NCBI GenBank assembly: GCA_965277535.1
Contig: OZ255825.1
Coordinates: forward strand, 1,612,001-1,676,000
DNA length: 64,000 nucleotides
DNA from: Ilyomonas sp965277535
GTDB taxonomy: Bacteria; Bacteroidota; Bacteroidia; Chitinophagales; Chitinophagaceae
Direction: 5' to 3'
Positions 35,071 through 42,763 of this stretch are shown here, piece after piece. Position 1 is the stretch's first letter. Every line of letters starts with the position of its first letter. Under the pieces are notes generated by a model. It made no database searches. It saw only the letters and a list, made by a program, of their open reading frames with translations, and was not told the DNA's origin. The translations under genes and the position numbers were made by a program.

Positions 35071-36510
35071 ATGAAAAAAATAACTGCAATTAATTTTGAA
35101 ATACCCGGTGAAGGAGAGTTTAATAACTTCTTTCATTCTAAATTATCGCTTGATGAAAGTGATATAATTATAATTAAGCCTTTTGGTTATCATAGCGGAG
35201 TTGAAAGTTCATACTTAGGGAAAGATAGCTATGGAGATACAGGCTCTAAAACTATTAAAGAAGATACTGAATACTGGCACAGAGAAGTATTTTCTTTTAT
35301 TGAATTAGGAAAGAATGTATTTATAATTACAAGTGGCGTTTATGATTTTTATGTTCAAACTGGAAGATATGAATATTCGGGCACTGGAAGAAATGCTAGA
35401 AGAACAAATTATGTAGATGATTATAATAACTATAAGTTTATTGAAAAAGCAAAAATAAAGCTGACTAATGCGAATGGAAGTTCTTTCAAAATCGTTGATA
35501 GCTCATTATCCGAATTCAGTAAAACCTTTGGTTCAATATTATCATTCAAATGTTACCTCCAAGCTACTAATTTGAAACCCTTACTTACAACTAAAAATGG
35601 AAGAGAGATTGTCTCAGGAGCACTTTCTATTGGAAAAGGAAATCTTGTAATGTTGCCATATTTAGAATTTGATGAATTAACAGAATCAAAAAATGGAAAA
35701 GAGATATGGACTAAAGAAGCTATCCAACTTGGCAAAAATTTTACAAGCTTTATTATTGATTTAAACGACAAGCTATTAGATAATCAAGATAAATCCATTA
35801 AACCAATTTGGTTACAAGATAGAAAATATCAATTAAAAGTTGAACCTGAAATAGAAAAGCAAATAGATAAAAACAATGATAAAATAAATAAATTAACCGA
35901 CGAGAATAGTGCTTTAAAACAAAAGATTGAAGATGAAACATTGATTAAAAACTTAGTTTATGAAACTGGTAAACCCTTGGAAAAGGCAGTTATTAAAGCT
36001 CTCGAAATATTGGGATATGAAGCCGAAAACTATGCCGATGGAAAATTAGAATTAGACGCAGTAATTGTATCACCTGAGGGAGTTAGATTTATAGGCGAAT
36101 GTGAAGGTAAAGACAAAAAGGATATTGACATTTCCAAATTTAGGCAGCTGACTGATTCCTTAGCAGAAGACTTTGAGAGAGAAGATGTAAAAGAAAAAGC
36201 AAAAGGTATAATTTTTGGCAATCCTCAACGGCTTTTAGATATTGACGAACGCACTTTAGATTTCACAGAAAAATGCAGAAATGGAGCCATGCGAGAAGGT
36301 GTTGCATTAATTAAAACTTATGACCTGTTTTTCATAGCCAAGTATTTATTAGAAAATAAAGACGAAAAGTTGAAAAAGCTTTGTAGAGATTCAATTACTA
36401 ATCAGATGGGAAGAATAGTTCAATTCCCTGATCTACCTAAAGCAAGAATTACAACCGATAAAAGTATGGTTGTGAATAAAGAAGAAATAGAGCAATTTCA
36501 GCAGTTATAA
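35071..36510 (+). CDS. Putative nuclease: Rossmann-like N-domain, coiled coil, PD-(D/E)XK C-domain
   Basis: A 479-residue protein that I do not recognise as a named family. Residues about 1-235 look like an alpha/beta domain with GATase/ThuA-like rhythm (LDESDIIIIKPFG, FIELGKNVFIITSG, LSIGKGNLVMLPYLEF). Residues about 258-292 are a charged coiled coil. Residues about 298-425 fit a PD-(D/E)XK restriction-endonuclease fold: E304, D329 in LELDAVIV, E345-G-K347 in RFIGECEGK, and Q359 in SKFRQL. Hand counts give about 25-32% G+C in sampled 60-nt lines here against about 52% in nrdA, which suggests horizontal transfer. It stands alone between nrdA and a convergent radical SAM gene. A role in defence against foreign DNA is an inference. 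Confidence 0.6.
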   Translation: MKKITAINFEIPGEGEFNNFFHSKLSLDESDIIIIKPFGYHSGVESSYLGKDSYGDTGSKTIKEDTEYWHREVFSFIELGKNVFIITSGVYDFYVQTGRYEYSGTGRNARRTNYVDDYNNYKFIEKAKIKLTNANGSSFKIVDSSLSEFSKTFGSILSFKCYLQATNLKPLLTTKNGREIVSGALSIGKGNLVMLPYLEFDELTESKNGKEIWTKEAIQLGKNFTSFIIDLNDKLLDNQDKSIKPIWLQDRKYQLKVEPEIEKQIDKNNDKINKLTDENSALKQKIEDETLIKNLVYETGKPLEKAVIKALEILGYEAENYADGKLELDAVIVSPEGVRFIGECEGKDKKDIDISKFRQLTDSLAEDFEREDVKEKAKGIIFGNPQRLLDIDERTLDFTEKCRNGAMREGVALIKTYDLFFIAKYLLENKDEKLKKLCRDSITNQMGRIVQFPDLPKARITTDKSMVVNKEEIEQFQQL

Positions 36511-36555
36511 TATTTATTTGCTCCAAATTAGGTAAAGTGTAATAGAACATTATCA

Positions 36556-37854
36556 TCAATGCGCAAAGTGCGCCGCATAATCGCCTTTGATTCTCTCTAT
36601 CGGCGGATTGAAGTAACCAAATTTTACCTGCGGAAATTCATCCTGAATCAATTCCATCAATTGTTTGACACCAAGTATCTCGCCGGTTTCGTTCACGCCA
36701 ATCAAACCCAAATACCAATCCGGGTCAATATTAAAATTGCGCCATTGAATCATGGTTAAATCCGTTTCCTGTATCAGCTTGCGCAAGGCTTCATATTCTT
36801 CCACACTGTCCGTCATACCAGGAAAAACAAAGTAATTGATGCTTGCCCAGCCACCATAACTTCTTACTACTTTTAAGCTTTCAACAATGTCTTCAAACCC
36901 GTAATTATTGGGGCGATAATAAGGAGTATAAATTTGTTTTTGCGCAGAATTGGTGCTTACGCGAATGCTGTTCAAACCCGCATCGCACAAGGCTTTTACG
37001 GCATCAGGCTTTGAACCATTGGTGTTGATATTGATACTTCCCTTTGATGTATGTTTCCTGATTTCAACAATCGCTTCACGAATGGTTGGCCACATCAACA
37101 ATGGCTCGCCTTCGCAACCTTGCCCGAACGAAATAATAGGATAAGGTGCATGAAGCAAATGCGGCACCGTAAACTCAACAATTTCTTCGGCCGTGGGTTT
37201 AAACTGCAAACGGTCTTGTGTAGAAACAATGCTTTCTTCTTCGGGCTGAAACGAAATACAGCCAATGCAATTGGCATTGCAGGCAGGCGAGGATGGCACC
37301 GGGCATTCCCATCGCGCCAGCGTAAAATTTCTTGCCGCAGGGCAATGGTACGTGTTGCAGCAATTGTTCATCAAATGGTTCACCAAACGGTTGTGCGGAT
37401 ACGCTTCTAATAAATGCTGAGCGCCGCTCTGGATACGGGCTTCATCGTAGCCTTCACTTTCCTGTCGAACGTCCTGCTCAATGCGCACGGCAGGCACATA
37501 AAATTCATTATTAAACCAACCTACTGCCGTATAACAAAACAAGGGAAGTGTAGGTGCATCCGGCTCGCTTTCAAAAGCAGCCAAAAACAAACCTGTATGT
37601 GCCGGTGGAATAAAAGCTGCAACGGCCCAGCCTTTGGTACACAATCTTAGCTCGTTTGTTTTTACATCAATTCCAATGGCTTTTCTGGCGGGCAATTCGT
37701 ACAAATTACCGCCGTTGGGCAAGTGTATCCAATCTTCTTTAGGAATGGGCATTGCATCCCAACCGGCACGACCAACGGCATACAAAGACGTGTCTTCAAA
37801 GATGTTGCCTTTGCCATCGGAATATAAAAGATAGGGGGAAGAAGGTAATGACAT
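36556..37854 (-). CDS. Radical SAM protein
   Basis: From the ATG at 37854 (432 residues); the ATG at 37872 lies inside a terminator hairpin and is rejected. The radical SAM cluster motif is CNANCIGC (CX3CX2C, about residues 192-199), followed by FGQGCEGEP (the GGEP-like SAM-binding loop) and ININTNGSKPDAVKALCDAGLNSIRVS. Four further cysteines just before the motif (NNCCNTYHC and RWECP) could hold an auxiliary cluster. The N-terminal 165 residues are an unassigned beta-rich domain. The substrate is unknown; no maturation partner or precursor peptide is adjacent. Confidence 0.85.
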   Translation of the reverse strand: MSLPSSPYLLYSDGKGNIFEDTSLYAVGRAGWDAMPIPKEDWIHLPNGGNLYELPARKAIGIDVKTNELRLCTKGWAVAAFIPPAHTGLFLAAFESEPDAPTLPLFCYTAVGWFNNEFYVPAVRIEQDVRQESEGYDEARIQSGAQHLLEAYPHNRLVNHLMNNCCNTYHCPAARNFTLARWECPVPSSPACNANCIGCISFQPEEESIVSTQDRLQFKPTAEEIVEFTVPHLLHAPYPIISFGQGCEGEPLLMWPTIREAIVEIRKHTSKGSININTNGSKPDAVKALCDAGLNSIRVSTNSAQKQIYTPYYRPNNYGFEDIVESLKVVRSYGGWASINYFVFPGMTDSVEEYEALRKLIQETDLTMIQWRNFNIDPDWYLGLIGVNETGEILGVKQLMELIQDEFPQVKFGYFNPPIERIKGDYAAHFAH

Positions 37855-37871
37855 AATGATGAAAATATTCA

Positions 37872-37904
37872 AACGCTGACAGGGTTTAAAACCCTGTCAG
37901 CGTT
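37872..37904 (-). terminator. Hairpin terminator overlapping a stop codon
   Basis: A perfect 15-bp stem (37872-37886 and 37890-37904, AACGCTGACAGGGTT type) with a 3-nt loop. The stop codon of the membrane protein gene (37899-37897) is inside the right arm. On the minus strand it is followed by TTTGAATATTTTC. Confidence 0.75.
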
Positions 37905-38472
37905 GTGCTGTTGCCAGCTTTGATGTACAATATTGATTGAACTCGCGCTCCAAAGCAGGATTGACATCCGATTCAATTTCGTGTTGAAACAGTTTATTGT
38001 TTTTATAATCTACCGTAAGAATTCCTTCTTTCAGCAAAATGTTCTTAATGTCTTTCCATTCATACTCTTTTTGTGGCAATGTGTTAAACGTAATGCCCCG
38101 TTCATCCACACCAAGTTCCTGCGGAAATTTTACCTGCCGTTCCAGCAAAGCAGCGACTACAAACAAACCAGCCATCCAGTAGTTGCTTATCGGCTCGGCA
38201 AACCAGCCAATGGCGGCGGCAAAAAGTGCCAGCCGGTAATAAGCCACTTTGTTTTTTTGTTGTGAAGAAAAGAAAGTATAAAGGCTCCACAGGACAATAA
38301 ACGCTGCAATTACAACATACATAATGGCTGCGTTGTGATATTTTGTAGTCCATTGATGAGTTGCCGCATAAACAAAAAAAGCAACCGCCAGCAATAGCAT
38401 TAAAAACGTAATTGCATTCACCTTTTTATAATCAGGTTCTTTAATGGTGATTACATAATTGTATTTACTCAT
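37897..38472 (-). CDS. Small membrane protein of unknown function
   Basis: From the ATG at 38472 (191 residues): a short cytoplasmic start (MSKYNYVITIKEPDYKKV), membrane helices at about 21-38, 50-70 and 80-107, and a C-terminal soluble domain (GVDERGITFNTLPQKEYEWKDIKNILLKEGILTVDYKNNKL) that resembles the PH-like/bPH2 pattern of a membrane-proximal domain. An alternative start at 38496 would overlap the ureohydrolase stop. The 14-nt gap to that gene suggests co-transcription. Its last codon and stop are part of the terminator stem. Confidence 0.65.
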   Translation of the reverse strand: MSKYNYVITIKEPDYKKVNAITFLMLLLAVAFFVYAATHQWTTKYHNAAIMYVVIAAFIVLWSLYTFFSSQQKNKVAYYRLALFAAAIGWFAEPISNYWMAGLFVVAALLERQVKFPQELGVDERGITFNTLPQKEYEWKDIKNILLKEGILTVDYKNNKLFQHEIESDVNPALEREFNQYCTSKLATAQR

Positions 38473-38486
38473 TACTGCTGTTTCAA

Positions 38487-39539
38487 TTAATGGCAATTGC
38501 TTTTGATGAGAAGATTACAAAGCCGCCACAAAAGGATTGCGCCCACATTGGCATCCACACAATTTTCGCCCGTACCCACTTCAACCAAATCGAAGCCAAT
38601 GAGTTGTTTGCCTTGCGCAATCATTCGTTTTACGATGTATAAAATCTGCTCCATATCGTAACCGCCGGGAACGGGCGTTCCGGTGTTCGGACACAGTTTT
38701 GGATCCAGGCCATCAATATCAAAACTTAAATACACTTTTTCGGGCAAATGCTGGATAAGCTCATCGGCAATAGAACGCCAGAGTTCGCCTTCAAACATGC
38801 GCTCTTTTACTTTTTGGTCGAGATAGGTAATAACACGATAATTACTATTGCACACATAATTCCATTCTTCTTCGGCATAATTGCGGATGCCAAACTGTAC
38901 AAGCTTTTCAACCTGCGGAACCTCGTTCAGCACATTGTACATAATGGAAGCATGAGAATAGGTAAAAGCTTCATAACATTTTCGCAAATCACAATGCGCA
39001 TCAATTTGCAAAATGCCAAAGCTGCTGTGTTTTTCTGCTAAAGCTTTTATTAAACCCAGGCTTACGCTATGGTCGCCGCCCAATAAGGCAACCAGTTTGT
39101 TTTTGCCTAATAATTCGCCTGTTTGCTCATATACCCAATTGTTTAAAAACAAAGAGCCTTCATTAATGTCTTTCAGGCTCTTGCACATAAACTTATTTTG
39201 CTTCAGGTCGTTGCCTTTGGTAATGTAGTCAATGTACAGCTCGGCTTCTTTGCGCAGGTAATCGCTTTTCATCAATAGTTTGCGATTGATTTCACGCATA
39301 AAAAAACCTTGCTTCCAGCCGTCGCATACATCCATATCAAATACATCTACCTGTAGCGATGAACGGAAGATTTGCTCTGCCGTGCGCGATGTGCCTGCGT
39401 TTGCGCTTACCGTTACTTCCCATGGAACGGGCAATATCACCACCTTCGATTCTTCTTCGGTAAACGGCAACCCGAATATATTGTTATCAGGATTACTTGC
39501 CACATTGGGGTCGTAATTCTTCAAATCTGTCATACTCAT
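38487..39539 (-). CDS. Ureohydrolase (arginase/agmatinase/formimidoylglutamase family)
   Basis: A 350-residue enzyme with the complete binuclear manganese site: GGDHS, DAHCD, SHASIM, SFDIDGLDP and the final Glu in DLVEVG. Family members hydrolyse a guanidino or formimino group (arginine, agmatine or formiminoglutamate) to give urea or formamide. Substrate specificity cannot be set from these motifs; the long insertion KLLMKSDYLRKEAELYIDYI is typical of a Bacteroidota subgroup often annotated as formimidoylglutamase or arginase. It precedes the small membrane protein gene by 14 nt on the same strand. Confidence 0.88.
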   Translation of the reverse strand: MSMTDLKNYDPNVASNPDNNIFGLPFTEEESKVVILPVPWEVTVSANAGTSRTAEQIFRSSLQVDVFDMDVCDGWKQGFFMREINRKLLMKSDYLRKEAELYIDYITKGNDLKQNKFMCKSLKDINEGSLFLNNWVYEQTGELLGKNKLVALLGGDHSVSLGLIKALAEKHSSFGILQIDAHCDLRKCYEAFTYSHASIMYNVLNEVPQVEKLVQFGIRNYAEEEWNYVCNSNYRVITYLDQKVKERMFEGELWRSIADELIQHLPEKVYLSFDIDGLDPKLCPNTGTPVPGGYDMEQILYIVKRMIAQGKQLIGFDLVEVGTGENCVDANVGAILLWRLCNLLIKSNCH

Positions 39540-39956
39540 TTTTTCTTTTAAAAACAGTGCAAGTTAAGCCATAGTTCATTGAAAAAAGATGAATGAAAAG
39601 CGATGGATAAGAGAAGGCAGCTATGATTAACATCTTGTTGAGGGATTTGTTTTTGCCAATAAATCTATCCCTTGCACCCCGGCGTATTCAGTTGTAAAAA
39701 AAGGATACCGGTTGTAACTGTTTATCAACCCATTGGAACATTCGGTGTGAAAGTGTTGGGTTAAAATGAAAGAATTGTCGCACAGAGACAAAGAGTAAAC
39801 AGAGATATATTCTGCTTGTAGCTAATAGCCCGCAGCTTGTAACTCACAGCTCACAGCTTTCTCCATACAAATACTTGTTAATTAGAATATCTGTTTCAGG
39901 CACGGTTTTATTTTAAAGTAATTTTGGAACCGATGTTACAAAAAATCACACAAATT
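39540..39956. other. Divergent intergenic region ureohydrolase / S41 protease
   Basis: This 417-nt gap has a GCAAAAACAAA word (minus strand, 39656-39646), a partial CACAGAGACAAAGAG word near 39781 related to the TTGAACCAC elements, and a stretch of AGCT-based repeats at about 39818-39860 (GTAGCTAATAGC, CTCACAGCTCACAGCT) similar to 4780-4808. No gene is seen. Confidence 0.5.
39919..39926 (+). promoter_or_regulatory. -7 promoter box for the S41 protease gene
   Basis: TAATTTTG matches TAnnTTTG exactly. A transcript start about 7-10 nt downstream would leave almost no leader for the first ATG at 39933, so translation more likely begins at 39957 or 39960. Confidence 0.6.
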
Positions 39957-42098
39957 ATGATGAGTAAAAAAGTGCTGCCAGTATTGCTGATACTGTTGGC
40001 GGGCGGCTTGCTTTGGGCGTTTACCAGCAGTGGAAAAAACGGGGATGATGTAAAAGCACGTCAGGAACGTTTGCTTACAATGGTAGGTTCTATTCTTGAA
40101 AAAAATCATTACGATCCGAAGAAGATTGATGATAATTTCTCGAAAGCGATTTTCAAAAATTTCTTAAATGATTTAGACCCGGATAAGAATTTGTTTTTAC
40201 AAAGCGACATCGCCGCTTTGAAGAAATATGAAACCGAAATTGACGATGAAATTCATGGTGCCGATTTACAATTTTTTCCTGCAGTGATTGCCATTTACAA
40301 ACAACGTCTGGCAGGAACACCAGCCATTTATAAAGACATTTTATCAAAGCCATTCAATTTTACAACCGATGAAAAAGTGCAGCTTGATCCTGATAAATTA
40401 TCTTATCCGGCTAATGATGCGGCGCGCAAAGAGCAGTGGCGCAAACGCCTGAAGTATCTTACGCTGGAACGGTATGTTGATTTGCAAAACCAACGCTCGA
40501 AAGCAGGTGAGAAAGACAGCATAAAATTAAAAACAGATGCGCAATTAGAAGCTGATGCCCGCGACAAAGTAATGCAGATCATGAACCGCATTTACGAACG
40601 TCAAACCAAAGCCTTCAGTGATGAAGACCAGTTTAGCATGTTCATCAACACCATTACCGATGAAATGGACCCGCACACCAGCTACTTAGCGCCTGTTGCC
40701 AAGCGCAGTTTTGATGAAGACATGAGTGGCCGGTTTTACGGCATTGGTGCACAGTTAAAAGAAGACGACGGGCAAATAAAAATTGCCTCTGTAATACCCG
40801 GGAGTCCTGCCTGGAAAACCCAGAAGGTGCAGGAAAATGATGTAATTGTAAAAGTAGGTCAGGCAGATGCTGAGCCGGTTGACGTTACTGGCTATGCCGT
40901 TACCGACGCCGTAAAATTGATACGCGGTGGTAAGAATACAGAAGTAAGATTAACCTTAAAAAAAGCCGATGGTACATTGCAGGTAGTGCCTATTACGCGC
41001 GATGAAATTGTGCTGGATGAAACATTCGCCAGAAGTCTGGTAATTAATAAAGACGGTAAAAAGATTGGCTATATTTATTTACCGGAATTTTATTTAGATG
41101 TAGCCCGTGAAGATGGTGCGCGGTGCTCGCAGGACGTGGCAAAAGAAGTGATAAAACTAAAAGCCGAAAATGTTGATGGTATTGTCATTGACCTTCGCAA
41201 TAATCCTGGTGGCAGCTTGCCTGAAGTGGTGAAAATGGCGGGGCTATTTATTCCATCAGGTCCTATCGTTCAGGCAAAAGATAAAAATGATGCACCTATC
41301 ATTTGGAAAGATACTGACCCTTCCGTTTTATATAGCGGACCTATGGCTGTGATGGTAAATGAAGGCAGCGCTTCGGCATCCGAAATATTTGCGGCTGCCA
41401 TGCAGGATTATCACCGCGCCATCATTATTGGCAGTACATCAACTTATGGCAAGGGAACCGTGCAAAAACCTATTCCATTGGGCACGCCTAACTTCATGAC
41501 CGGAACCGGCGAATTGGGTGCATTGGTGCTTACGTTTGAAAAATTTTATCGCGTAGATGGCGGCTCAACACAGAAAAAAGGCGTAACGCCAGATGTGGTT
41601 TTGCCCGACCAATATGAGTATTTAAAAATTAGGGAAAAAGACAATCCAACAGCTTTGCCTTGGGATCAGATTCAGAAAACCGATTATCAAACCTGGACAA
41701 GTGGTATCAACTTAAAACAGGTTGAAGACAATGCAAAACAAAGACTTGCAAAAGACAGCGCATTTGCTATCATTCATAAAAATACAAATTGGCTAAGTGC
41801 CAATGTAGATAAGGAATACGACCTGAATATGACTAAATACAAAGCTCAGCAGGAGGCCTTGAAAAGCGTAATTCAGCAAAACGATACGTTATCCCGTTTA
41901 AAAAAGCCGATAGATGCTGAACCGCTGTCAGTAGATAAAGATAACTATTACAACAACCCCGATAAAGCAAAAATGGGTCGTAACAAAACATGGCTTTCTA
42001 TCGTACAAAAAGATTTGTACTTAGATGAAGCGGTTGATATTATGAAAGACATGATTGGCAGCAGCAATGGTAGCAATGTGGCGATGGAAAAGAAATAA
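39957..42098 (+). CDS. prc: C-terminal processing protease (Prc/Tsp type, S41)
   Basis: From the ATG at 39957 (713 residues). The N-terminal hydrophobic segment SKKVLPVLLILLAGGLLWAF is a signal or anchor. A helical domain (NHYDPKKIDDNFSKAIFKNFLNDLDPDKNLF) follows, then a PDZ domain (GIGAQLKEDDGQIKIASVIPGSPAWK), the S41 core with catalytic Ser in VNEGSASASEIFAAAM and Lys in STYGKGTVQKP, and a C-terminal DUF3340-like extension. Such proteases trim or degrade periplasmic proteins recognised by their C-termini. The in-frame ATG at 39933 and a TTG at 39924 overlap or abut the promoter box and are less likely starts. Confidence 0.9.
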   Translation: MMSKKVLPVLLILLAGGLLWAFTSSGKNGDDVKARQERLLTMVGSILEKNHYDPKKIDDNFSKAIFKNFLNDLDPDKNLFLQSDIAALKKYETEIDDEIHGADLQFFPAVIAIYKQRLAGTPAIYKDILSKPFNFTTDEKVQLDPDKLSYPANDAARKEQWRKRLKYLTLERYVDLQNQRSKAGEKDSIKLKTDAQLEADARDKVMQIMNRIYERQTKAFSDEDQFSMFINTITDEMDPHTSYLAPVAKRSFDEDMSGRFYGIGAQLKEDDGQIKIASVIPGSPAWKTQKVQENDVIVKVGQADAEPVDVTGYAVTDAVKLIRGGKNTEVRLTLKKADGTLQVVPITRDEIVLDETFARSLVINKDGKKIGYIYLPEFYLDVAREDGARCSQDVAKEVIKLKAENVDGIVIDLRNNPGGSLPEVVKMAGLFIPSGPIVQAKDKNDAPIIWKDTDPSVLYSGPMAVMVNEGSASASEIFAAAMQDYHRAIIIGSTSTYGKGTVQKPIPLGTPNFMTGTGELGALVLTFEKFYRVDGGSTQKKGVTPDVVLPDQYEYLKIREKDNPTALPWDQIQKTDYQTWTSGINLKQVEDNAKQRLAKDSAFAIIHKNTNWLSANVDKEYDLNMTKYKAQQEALKSVIQQNDTLSRLKKPIDAEPLSVDKDNYYNNPDKAKMGRNKTWLSIVQKDLYLDEAVDIMKDMIGSSNGSNVAMEKK

Positions 42099-42141
42099 GA
42101 AGTAATAAGAATCAAGGTCCCAGGTAACAAGAAATACAAGT

Positions 42142-42183
42142 AAAAACAAACAGCCGGTTGTAGTAAGCCGGCTGTTGGTTTTT
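42142..42183 (+). terminator. Terminator after the S41 protease gene
   Basis: A stem with core AACAGCCGG/CCGGCTGTT (42149-42157 and 42168-42176), extended by A/T pairs with one mismatch, is followed by TTTTTG. It serves both this gene and the convergent lipoprotein gene. Confidence 0.8.
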
Positions 42184-42196
42184 GTTGATTTTCTTG

Positions 42197-42538
42197 TTAA
42201 TGACAAGACCAGATATTTTTTACGCGTTTAGCTTCTGAAACAAAATTATCAAACGTATAAGTAGAATTAAAGCTTATCTGTTTACCGGTTTCATCATAAT
42301 AAAAAGTAGCGCAGTTGCAAGTCGGTCCTTTGCAACTCCATACGTATGTGGTTTTGTTTCTCCATACATATTCATCAACATAAGGAATACATGTGCAGTT
42401 TTTATTCGAATCAATCAGTTGTTGAATCGTAAGTGGAAGTTGCTGCGTTTTGTTTTCTTTTGAACAAGCAAAAAGAAAATAGCAAAATATGGTCAAAAAC
42501 AAACCAATTTGTAAGAGCCCTTGCAAATGTTTATGCAT
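42197..42538 (-). CDS. Small cysteine-rich lipoprotein
   Basis: The ATG at 42538 gives 113 residues with a lipoprotein signal ending FCYFLFAC. The mature part has KNCTCIPYVDEYVWRNKTTYVWSCKGPTCNCATFYYDETGKQI, with several paired cysteines likely to form disulfides in the periplasm or at the surface. An upstream ATG at 42592 is less suited because it would place 18 polar residues before the signal. It resembles small Bacteroidota lipoproteins of unknown function. It is convergent with the S41 gene. Confidence 0.6.
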   Translation of the reverse strand: MHKHLQGLLQIGLFLTIFCYFLFACSKENKTQQLPLTIQQLIDSNKNCTCIPYVDEYVWRNKTTYVWSCKGPTCNCATFYYDETGKQISFNSTYTFDNFVSEAKRVKNIWSCH

Positions 42539-42608
42539 CGTACTTTTTACGAACATTGATGCTTGATTCATCAAAACCGTTGCATGAGGCACAATATTCT
42601 TTACATAC

Positions 42609-42703
42609 TCATTTCATAAACAACTTCTCCAGAGATTCTCTTCCCTCAAATTTAGCATAAGTCGGGTTGCCGCCGGCGATGTATTGGGCATTTTACAAGC
42701 AAA
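42609..42703 (-). pseudogene. Decayed copy of the 3' end of mutL
   Basis: Read on the minus strand this segment encodes FACKMPNTSP, a one-base deletion, then GGNPTYAKFEGRESLEKLFMK and a stop. The intact mutL 45011-44926 ends FACQTPNTSPSGNPTYAEFGEDSLERMFVK. The two align over about 90 nt with one deleted base and one extra codon. The remnant lies just beyond the M3 peptidase gene, which separates it from mutL, and its upstream end meets the terminator stem at 42701. Confidence 0.7.
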
Positions 42704-42740
42704 CAAAAGAGCCGGTTAGCTACAATCAGCTCTTTTGTTT
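42701..42740 (-). terminator. Terminator after the M3 peptidase gene
   Basis: A perfect 12-bp stem (42701-42712 and 42729-42740, AAACAAAAGAGC type) lies 23 nt past the stop codon at 42764, with T-rich sequence on the transcribed strand. Confidence 0.75.
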
Positions 42741-42763
42741 TACTGGTATTCTTACAATTGCTT

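Noticed and set aside
39924..39956. TTG or first ATG start for the S41 protease
   Set aside because: These overlap or abut the TAATTTTG promoter box, leaving no room for an mRNA leader.
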